This document shows, in pieces, positions 1-5,035 of a DNA stretch of 5,035 nucleotides. The notes beneath the pieces were generated by a model, which worked only from the letters and a program-made list of their open reading frames with translations, ran no database searches and was not told the origin of the DNA. The position numbers were made by a program, and so were the translations under genes. How positions within the stretch are numbered: position 1 is the stretch's first letter; each line of letters starts with the position of its first letter. This stretch comes from Candidatus Aegiribacteria sp. (GTDB taxonomy: Bacteria > Fermentibacterota > Fermentibacteria > Fermentibacterales > JCC-6), in NCBI GenBank assembly GCA_030640155.1, contig DAOWJX010000063.1:1-5035 (forward strand), written 5' to 3'.

Positions 1-1186
1 GTGTTACCACTCCGTTCGACTGGGAATGGGCATACTGGTAACCCCTTCCGTAATCCAGCTGCTTCATCAACTCAGTGGGAGCGTTCCGCAGATGAAGAGG
101 AACGGGAAGGCTTCCACCGCTCTGTGCAGCAGATACCGCTTTTTTCCAGGCTGAGTAAACGGAATTCGATTTTGGTGCAAGCGCCAGATAGCATGCCGCC
201 TCAGCAAGTGCCAGATCTCCCTCCGGAGATCCAAGAAATCTGTATGAATCCGCGGCTCTCATCGCTACAGTTAGAGCAGAGGGATCAGCCAGGCCAATGT
301 CCTCGGTAGCAAAACGGATCATCCTCCTGGCAATATAGAGGGGATTCTCACCGGAAGATATCATTCTCGCCAGCCAGTACAGAGCAGCGTCTACATCACT
401 CGATCGAAGTGATTTATGCAGAGCGCTGATAAGGTTGTAATGCTCTTCACCGGATTTGTCATAGCAAAGAGGGGAAGAAGAAACAGCTTTGCTCACGTTC
501 TCAATGGTTATCTGCTTTCCGGAAGACATACCTGCGAGAAGTTCCAGCAGATTCAACGCACGTCTGCCATCACCATCCGCAATCTCAGCGATCCGTTCAA
601 GCGCACCATCCTGAATACCTGAGGGTATCATGTCCCGGAAGCATTCGTGTGAAACGGCTCTATTCAGTATCGACAGTATTTCGGATTCTTTAAGTCTTTT
701 CAGAACGTATACCGAACACCTGCTGAGAAGAGGTGCAATAATTTCGAAAGATGGATTCTCAGTGGTCGCGCCAGCCAGAGTGATAGTACCGTTTTCAATG
801 TGTGGAAGAAATGCATCCTGCTGGGCTTTGTTGAATCTGTGGATTTCATCAACGAACAGAATTGTCCCGGTTCCGTTTACCTGCAATCTTCGAGCATCCT
901 CGACAATCGACCTCACCAGTTTTACCCCTCCTGTAACCGCGCTGAATCTAACGAAATGCTGATCAGTGTATTTCGAAATCAGAAGAGCAAGAGTTGTTTT
1001 CCCTGAACCGGGAGGGCCCCACAGAATGAAAGAACCCAGCACTCCCTCTGTGAGAGCTTTCCTGAATGGAGCGCCATCGTTCAGCAGATGCACCTGTCCG
1101 AAGACCTCCTCAAGTGTGGATGGTCTGAGAAGATCTGCCAGTGGTGGCTTCAGATCATTACTGATTACATTGTCAAGCAGGTCCAT
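1..1186 (-). CDS. rarA: Replication-associated recombination protein A (RarA/MgsA), AAA+ ATPase; C-terminus off the window
   Basis: RarA is a cytoplasmic AAA+ ATPase, related to clamp-loader subunits and to eukaryotic WRNIP1/Mgs1, that acts at stalled or gapped replication forks. I translated 395 codons from the ATG at 1186 down to the left edge without a stop or frame break. Visible motifs are Walker A GPPGSGKT (57-64), the SAVTGGVK segment after it, Walker B ILFVDE (109-114) followed by HRFNKAQQD, sensor 1 GATTENPSFE (139-148), the arginine finger in LLSR (R156) and sensor 2 GDGRRALN (205-212). The C-terminal MgsA-type oligomerisation region follows: YNLISALHKS (250-259), APKSNSVY (337-344) and VPLHLRNAPTELMK (362-375). 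Family members are usually about 420-450 residues, so some 30-50 residues are missing beyond the edge. ATG 1186 is the only start: the frame is closed upstream by a TAA with no ATG, GTG or TTG between. There is no strong ribosome binding site; AAGGT at 1201-1205 is rather far away. The identity is secure. Confidence 0.97.
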   Translation of the reverse strand, partial: MDLLDNVISNDLKPPLADLLRPSTLEEVFGQVHLLNDGAPFRKALTEGVLGSFILWGPPGSGKTTLALLISKYTDQHFVRFSAVTGGVKLVRSIVEDARRLQVNGTGTILFVDEIHRFNKAQQDAFLPHIENGTITLAGATTENPSFEIIAPLLSRCSVYVLKRLKESEILSILNRAVSHECFRDMIPSGIQDGALERIAEIADGDGRRALNLLELLAGMSSGKQITIENVSKAVSSSPLCYDKSGEEHYNLISALHKSLRSSDVDAALYWLARMISSGENPLYIARRMIRFATEDIGLADPSALTVAMRAADSYRFLGSPEGDLALAEAACYLALAPKSNSVYSAWKKAVSAAQSGGSLPVPLHLRNAPTELMKQLDYGRGYQYAHSQSNGVVT

Positions 1187-1354
1187 TTCAGGGAGAAAAT
1201 ACCTTATTCGAAGGTGGAAGGAAAGGGAATGTGTTTACCCGGATTCATCACCATTGAACAGTGATATTAATGATATCTAACCCGTCATGCGCTTGCTGAC
1301 TCCATGAAGAGGATCAAATCAGCTCTGACGGGATATTCAGATAAAAATCAATTA
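1187..1354. other. Intergenic spacer upstream of rarA
   Basis: This 168-base gap separates the TGA of the propeller/sorting-domain gene from the rarA start, both on the minus strand. Besides the inverted repeat at 1281-1332, it holds a small AT-rich inverted repeat at about 1263-1277 (GATAT and ATATC arms on the minus strand). I looked for a sigma-70 type -35/-10 pair and for the Bacteroidota-type -7/-33 elements upstream of rarA and found no convincing match. rarA is probably either read from its own weak or unrecognised promoter here, or by read-through from upstream. Confidence 0.6.
1281..1332. repeat. Imperfect inverted repeat in the spacer between rarA and the propeller gene; possible weak terminator
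   Basis: A perfect 7-base pair of arms, cccgtca (1281-1287) and tgacggg (1326-1332), encloses a second pair, gctga (1295-1299) and tcagc (1319-1323). Together they could fold into a branched or bulged hairpin in RNA from either strand. In the minus-strand transcript, which carries all the genes here, the stem would be followed by a moderately T-rich stretch (TTAGATATCATTAATATC) but not by a clean run of T. A Rho-independent terminator between the two genes is possible but not convincing. The unpaired part of the loop is long, so chance is a real alternative. Confidence 0.3.
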
Positions 1355-2791
1355 TCAACGCTCTTTAAGCAGCGTCACAACAGCAGGTTCGCAGTTCTCA
1401 CCACTACTTACAGTGTAAACACCAGTGGGAAGTCTGTCACCGCTGTAGCCACGCCCATTCCATACACCAACTCCGTCAGCAACCGGGATCTCAGCCACCA
1501 GACGGCCAGATATATCGTAAACTGTAAGCTCTGAGATTTCAGCACCTGTGACAAGGAACTCAACACTCCCGCAGAAGGGATTGCAGGAAGGTTCTATTAA
1601 AGTAAGTGCCATTCCCTGTTCTGAAGATTCCTCCTCTTCCTCAAGCCCGAGACTGGCGGCGTTGAACCAGCCGAAGGTTGGATAACCACCGAAGATCGGT
1701 TCCATCTCACCCTGATTATAGATCACATACAGATTCCCTTCGGAATCAACCACACCATCAACATTGGCAAGCTGCTCAGGATCCTCATCACTGTGATCAT
1801 ATGCCGCTGTGGGTTCGACAAGAAGTGTACCTGCGTTGTTCATAACTATGTACCATAGTATCTCGCTATAATAGCCATCAACCCATACAAGGTAGAATTT
1901 CTCGTTACCTGGATATGGAAGAAGGACCATATCTGTGCTCACATCCATATTCGGAATATCACTGACAACTATCCATTTCTCTATCTCAAGATCCCCTGTC
2001 TTGCCATCAAGCCTCCAGAAACCATACCTGCCTGGATGACCGCTTATGAGAACCTGGCTGACCACAATCAGATCCCCATTGTTGTCGACAGCAAGACCTG
2101 GATAGCGGTCCATATACCAGTTGTCCTGCGTAAAGTCATACAAGGGTACAGTAACATTACCTTCAAGATCGTACTGCATGTACATGTATGTCTGATAGGA
2201 ATCACCGAGTATAAGATGGACTCTGTCTCCATCCACGAGCAGTACTCCAATGATGAATATGTCTGGTATTATCCAGCCGTACTCTTCGATGAAACCCGAA
2301 CCTTCAGCTGGAGTCCACACCGCATAGTAAACATCAGTACCGATGTTGCGGAGGACATGAAGCCTGCCGAGGGAATCAGGACAGGCCCGGATATGAGGAT
2401 AGTTCGTGTACTCTGTAAACAGATAAGTAGCAGGAGTTATTTCATCACCATCCTCAAGGCTTCTAATGCAGTAGTAAACAGGATTGTATTCACGCCAGAA
2501 AGCAAAAAGACTGTCGGATAGTTGAACCGAAGGACTTAAAACCCCACTGGATGTATCTCTTGAAATCATTGTATCGGGAATAATAGTTGTTCCATCAAGA
2601 AGGAACACTTTGTACCCAATTCTTGGATCAAGCTGGTAATCTGACCAGACTAAATGAAAACGACCTTGTTCATCTCTTATTATGTATTGAACCGGTGCGG
2701 TGCTGTTCGGCTCCTCAGTGACAACGATAGGATCACTCCAGCCGGGACCGACCGTAACGCCCATAAGCGACCAGAGCAGAAGCAGAATCAT
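1355..2791 (-). CDS. Secreted propeller-like protein with a T9SS/FlgD-like C-terminal sorting domain
   Basis: Predicted exported protein of 478 residues; function unknown. A hydrophobic N-terminus (MILLLLWSLMGVTV...GWS, about 1-19) looks like a signal sequence. The body holds spaced blade-like motifs of the form D-x-x-G-(R/D/N)-hydrophobic: 39-49, 138-147, 185-195, 235-245 and 348-358, as in sialidase-like or other beta-propellers. An acidic linker (LEEEEESSEQG, 383-393) leads to a C-terminal beta-sandwich (about 394-478) with NPF, VYDISGRLV (424-432) and PTGVY (455-459), the hallmarks of T9SS type A sorting or FlgD-Ig-like domains, which in Bacteroidota direct export and surface attachment. 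I chose ATG 2791 because it lies in an ATGA overlap with the upstream stop and has GGAG seven bases away. A longer start at 2869 (504 residues) is possible. It would add Arg/Lys residues before the hydrophobic stretch, which the short form lacks, but it overlaps 82 bases of the upstream gene and has a poor ribosome site. The stop is TGA. Confidence 0.88.
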   Translation of the reverse strand: MILLLLWSLMGVTVGPGWSDPIVVTEEPNSTAPVQYIIRDEQGRFHLVWSDYQLDPRIGYKVFLLDGTTIIPDTMISRDTSSGVLSPSVQLSDSLFAFWREYNPVYYCIRSLEDGDEITPATYLFTEYTNYPHIRACPDSLGRLHVLRNIGTDVYYAVWTPAEGSGFIEEYGWIIPDIFIIGVLLVDGDRVHLILGDSYQTYMYMQYDLEGNVTVPLYDFTQDNWYMDRYPGLAVDNNGDLIVVSQVLISGHPGRYGFWRLDGKTGDLEIEKWIVVSDIPNMDVSTDMVLLPYPGNEKFYLVWVDGYYSEILWYIVMNNAGTLLVEPTAAYDHSDEDPEQLANVDGVVDSEGNLYVIYNQGEMEPIFGGYPTFGWFNAASLGLEEEEESSEQGMALTLIEPSCNPFCGSVEFLVTGAEISELTVYDISGRLVAEIPVADGVGVWNGRGYSGDRLPTGVYTVSSGENCEPAVVTLLKER

Positions 2792-2803
2792 GGCTGTTCT
2801 CCC
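2788..2803 (-). promoter_or_regulatory. Ribosome binding site and ATGA stop/start overlap coupling the C25-like gene to the propeller gene
   Basis: On the minus strand, GGGAGAA (2803-2797) lies just before the ATG at 2791-2789, with seven bases between its GGAG core and the ATG. This ATG shares bases with the TGA (2790-2788) that ends the upstream frame, giving ATGA. This arrangement is typical of translational coupling. It decides the start in favour of 2791 over the in-frame ATG at 2869. Confidence 0.75.
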
Positions 2804-4734
2804 GGCAATACACCAGATCTTCCGGCATCGTGCCTGTGCTGGGGCCAGGGGGCGTAGCCAACTGAACATGACCCCAGTTCCCAGCAGTGAAGTAGACCGT
2901 CATCTGTTCCGAACACGATCTCCACCTTGCCATCACGATCTATATCAGCAATGGAAAATCCACTGCTTACCTCAACTCCTTCAGGAAGGGTGAAGGGGAA
3001 GTCCTGACTAATCAGAGGATCCCCTCTATAATCCAATCCTACAATCAACCCATTCTCACCCCTGAGTGTAGAAGAGATTACATCAGCAATTCCGTCATTA
3101 TCAAGATCACCAAGCGCAGGAGGACTTATGCCAGAGGTTGAGTATTCATAAGCATCATCGTATGTAATTGGCCAGTTGCCTACTGGGAAGGGATATCCAT
3201 CTACATTCCACGCAAGACACTGATTCTCAGCAGGAACTATGAAAGCATCCATCCCCGGAACAAGTTCACGCCAATCCGCGAACAGCCCGAATATAACGCC
3301 GCCGGAAGCCACCAGGCCCTTCTCACAGAGGATCGAATCAACGCTTAACGGATCCAGCAGTTGTGCGGGTACAGAATCCTCCTTTGCTGATAGCGGATCA
3401 TAACCCCCCATCGGAAAACCTATCTCAGCATTCCCGCCAAGTATCCCGGCACAAGGGATTACATTCTGACCTCCCTCGTCCCACTCACGTTCAGAGAGAA
3501 TTGAATCAGCAACCCAATCGTATACAGTGATAGCATGGAAAGGATCATGTCCCGGAGAACCTCCATCAAACCTGCAGTAATAAATGGTTTCACCGTACCC
3601 ATCATCATTGATGTCACTGCACAAGATTGCTACACAATACGGGGAATCATCAAAGTCAAGAATAAGTGATTTGAGCACACTGAATTCCTGCTCAGATTGA
3701 TCCCAGGAGTAGAGAATGAGTGTATCATGATTGGCAACTACCATCTCAAGCCCTGGAGTTGAGTCCATATCGGCAACAGCGAACTCCGTCAACAGAGATC
3801 CTCCAAGATTGAAAAGATCTTCACCGTTCTCATTGAACAATGCAATATCACCTGAACCGGTTAAAGCCAGTATTTCAGTATGGTCATCTTCATCCAGATC
3901 AGCAGCAAGAGGACTGCTACTTGGGAAAAGGTCCACTTCATCATTCCGCCACAGTAAGGTGTTGTCGGAATCGTAAGCTTCCAGGTAAGTATTTGAAAGC
4001 ACAACTACTTCAAGCTCAGGATCCTCATCAAGATTCACAAGTAAAGGAGGCTGCATGATTACTCCCACAGGCGTGACGGGCCATCCTTCTTCAAAGGGAT
4101 AGATGTCATAGAGGATTTTAGTGATAGTTCCGGTATTATTACCTCTCCAGCAGTCATCACACAGCTCAGCAGGATCCACTACTGCCTCTACGGTTATCTC
4201 ACCCGGGGGAGTGAACCACGAAGTACTCCATGTGAAGGTAAAATCCTCATACTCCCCAGGTTGAAGTACACCGCACTGTTGCGATAGTGTATCGAAGTTA
4301 AGGTCCTGCGATATAACCAGCCTCACTCTGAATGAGTCTGAAGCGACTGCTCCGCTGTTGCGGACGGTTACCGAAATATCCTCATCAAGACCTGTACGGG
4401 TCTCCCTGGGATAATCACCGGGAATAATATCACCGGGGTATACCAGTAGATCACACTTATCGGGGTACCTAACCCGGTCTCCTATATCAAGAGCTGGATC
4501 TCCAAGAAGATTGAACTGCCCATTGGACTTGAAGGAAATAATGTTGTGTCTTAATCTTGCTCCGGCTATGGATTCTCCGAGCCTGCTCTGACTGTAACAG
4601 TAAACGGACTCCAGAATCCCTTCACCATACTTTATATAACAGGCTACTGGGGAAGAAAGCGATCCCGCGAATACACCGACAACAGGACAATCCGTGTTCT
4701 TCAGAACAGCTTCGGCAAGACAGTCGCAAAAAGC
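2788..4734 (-). CDS. 3' part of an interrupted C25-like gene: end of the peptidase domain, CARDB-like domain, FG-GAP propeller
   Basis: An open frame of 648 codons directly follows the TAG at 4735-4737, in the same frame as the C25 fragment upstream. It begins with CLAEAV (4722-4705), matching the CFAEAL segment just after the catalytic Cys in gingipains, and reaches LGDPAL (4506-4489), the usual end of the C25 domain. A CARDB-like Ig domain follows (about 4452-4117: ISVTVRNSG, later CDDCWRGNN). An FG-GAP/VCBS-type propeller then carries six Asp-rich, calcium-loop-like motifs at about 4038-4000, 3906-3862, 3777-3733, 3621-3577, 3114-3070 and 2952-2908 (for example LGDLDNDGIAD, IADIDRDGKVE). 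It ends in PWPQHRHDAGRSG, a common tail of such propellers, and lacks a sorting domain. There is no ATG, GTG or TTG from the TAG down to the GTG at 4326, which is inside the CARDB-like domain, so this part has no credible start of its own. A nominal CDS of 2788-4326 would be an artefact of that GTG. Domain calls are firm; independent expression is doubtful. Confidence 0.85.
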   Translation of the reverse strand, partial: AFCDCLAEAVLKNTDCPVVGVFAGSLSSPVACYIKYGEGILESVYCYSQSRLGESIAGARLRHNIISFKSNGQFNLLGDPALDIGDRVRYPDKCDLLVYPGDIIPGDYPRETRTGLDEDISVTVRNSGAVASDSFRVRLVISQDLNFDTLSQQCGVLQPGEYEDFTFTWSTSWFTPPGEITVEAVVDPAELCDDCWRGNNTGTITKILYDIYPFEEGWPVTPVGVIMQPPLLVNLDEDPELEVVVLSNTYLEAYDSDNTLLWRNDEVDLFPSSSPLAADLDEDDHTEILALTGSGDIALFNENGEDLFNLGGSLLTEFAVADMDSTPGLEMVVANHDTLILYSWDQSEQEFSVLKSLILDFDDSPYCVAILCSDINDDGYGETIYYCRFDGGSPGHDPFHAITVYDWVADSILSEREWDEGGQNVIPCAGILGGNAEIGFPMGGYDPLSAKEDSVPAQLLDPLSVDSILCEKGLVASGGVIFGLFADWRELVPGMDAFIVPAENQCLAWNVDGYPFPVGNWPITYDDAYEYSTSGISPPALGDLDNDGIADVISSTLRGENGLIVGLDYRGDPLISQDFPFTLPEGVEVSSGFSIADIDRDGKVEIVFGTDDGLLHCWELGSCSVGYAPWPQHRHDAGRSGVLPGEQP

Positions 4735-4737
4735 CTA
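4735..4737 (-). other. In-frame TAG interrupting the C25-like gene
   Basis: On the minus strand the codons read GAA TGG ACG TAG GCT TTT TGC. Both sides are recognisable parts of one C25 domain in the same frame, so the TAG lies inside a single ancestral gene. It also sits where roughly 80-90 residues expected in the family, including the catalytic His and Cys, are absent, so it may mark a deletion or assembly junction rather than a point mutation. The two natural stops visible nearby (2788 and 1355) are both TGA. No suppressor tRNA gene is present in this window. Confidence 0.75.
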
Positions 4738-5035
4738 CGTCCATTCCTTTGAGGGATTCCAGCTCTCATAGTATTGGATGTGTGTTACCTTGTCTTCATC
4801 TCCTGTACCAGCAAGCCGCACGATCCTCCTGAGATTGTCGGATTCAGGTGACGATAGAGGTTGCTCATACTCAATGATGTTATCTATCATGGCCTGGAGG
4901 GTGTCGGCTCCCTTTACGGACAGTCTGCTGACCATCATGTCAGGGAAGGCATTCACCACACTGCGGGGGTGGTTGAAATAAACGTACCATTCGTCGTTGG
5001 CATATCCATCACTTGCAGGTTGTCCCAAATCATCA
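4735..5035 (-). CDS. Peptidase C25 (gingipain-like) fragment, 5' end off the window, ended by an in-frame TAG
   Basis: This is 99 codons of a frame that enters from the right edge; the true start and any signal peptide lie outside. The sequence fits the middle of the peptidase C25 catalytic region. YANDEWY (residues 10-16) corresponds to the display of the peptide before the conserved D-hydrophobic-x-V-(G)-R-(L/F) motif, seen here as PDMMVSRL (31-38). MIDNIIEYEQ (49-58) matches the helix ending in YE, and RRIVRLAGTGDED (69-81) matches the following strand that leads towards the active site. C25 enzymes are secreted cysteine endopeptidases, best known as the Arg- and Lys-gingipains. The frame ends at TAG after PSKEWT, before any GHG or catalytic Cys segment, so this piece cannot be an active protease. 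A nominal TTG at 5028 is not a real start because the frame stays open to the window edge. The family call rests on these motifs recalled from gingipain sequences, not on a search. Confidence 0.8.
   Translation of the reverse strand, partial: DDLGQPASDGYANDEWYVYFNHPRSVVNAFPDMMVSRLSVKGADTLQAMIDNIIEYEQPLSSPESDNLRRIVRLAGTGDEDKVTHIQYYESWNPSKEWT

Noticed and set aside
1..309. Plus-strand open frame of 102 codons starting GTG at the window edge
   Set aside because: It lies entirely opposite rarA, whose protein is conserved across this whole stretch, and its product resembles nothing I recognise.
1358..1375. Short hairpin (acgct/agcgt arms) over the end of the propeller gene as a terminator
   Set aside because: The stem is only five base pairs, lies within the last codons, and the nearest T-run is about a dozen bases beyond it.
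2036..2521. Plus-strand open frame of 161 codons
   Set aside because: It is antisense to the propeller/sorting-domain gene, has no ribosome site that I can see and shows no family motif; it is a by-product of the coding on the other strand.
2788..4326. A separate gene starting at GTG 4326
   Set aside because: The GTG is in the middle of the CARDB-like domain and the frame is open and recognisable for 136 codons upstream, back to the TAG. It is the tail of the C25-like gene, not a gene with its own start.
4690..4760. A simple frameshift as the cause of the interruption
   Set aside because: I read the other two minus-strand frames around the TAG. Neither gives C25-like sequence, and the C25 match on both sides is already in the same frame.
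4557..4832. Plus-strand open frame of 91 codons across the TAG region
   Set aside because: It is opposite two recognisable C25 segments and has no sign of being coding. I considered whether it explains the break, but it does not.

Overview
The window looks like chromosomal DNA of an uncultured bacterium from the FCB (Fibrobacterota-Chlorobiota-Bacteroidota) side of the tree or a neighbouring candidate phylum. The grounds are a gingipain-type (peptidase C25) protein joined to a CARDB-like domain and an FG-GAP propeller, and a second exported protein ending in a type IX secretion (T9SS)-like C-terminal sorting domain. The phylum cannot be fixed from this sequence. All supportable genes lie on the minus strand, so the window is best read from right to left. 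I see no tRNA, rRNA, CRISPR array, transposase or phage gene.

Right part (5035 to 2788): a large gene for an exported, multi-domain, peptidase C25-like protein. Its 5' end lies beyond the window. The reading frame is interrupted once, by an in-frame TAG at 4735-4737, and then stays open in the same frame for 648 more codons. The peptide before the TAG matches the middle of the C25 fold. The peptide after it starts at the late CLAEA segment and runs through the LGDPAL end of the C25 domain, a CARDB-like domain and six FG-GAP-type Asp motifs. The stretch that should lie between, with the catalytic His and Cys, is absent. The gene is therefore either a recently damaged pseudogene, an assembly error, or (less likely) a read-through or recoded gene.

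Middle part (2791 to 1355): a gene starting in an ATGA overlap with the end of the C25 gene, preceded by a good GGAG ribosome binding site. It encodes a secreted protein of about 478 residues: signal sequence, propeller-like repeats, an acidic linker and a T9SS/FlgD-like C-terminal domain. The two genes look translationally coupled and probably supply surface or secreted proteins together. A premature stop upstream could reduce expression of the second gene.

Left part (1354 to 1): a 168-base spacer with an imperfect inverted repeat, then rarA (mgsA), a conserved AAA+ ATPase of replication-fork maintenance. Its frame is intact but its last few dozen codons lie beyond the left edge. It has no evident functional tie to the secreted proteins.

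I do not see a clearly new biological system. The most unusual object is the interrupted, catalytic-core-less C25 gene with its coupled propeller/sorting-domain partner.
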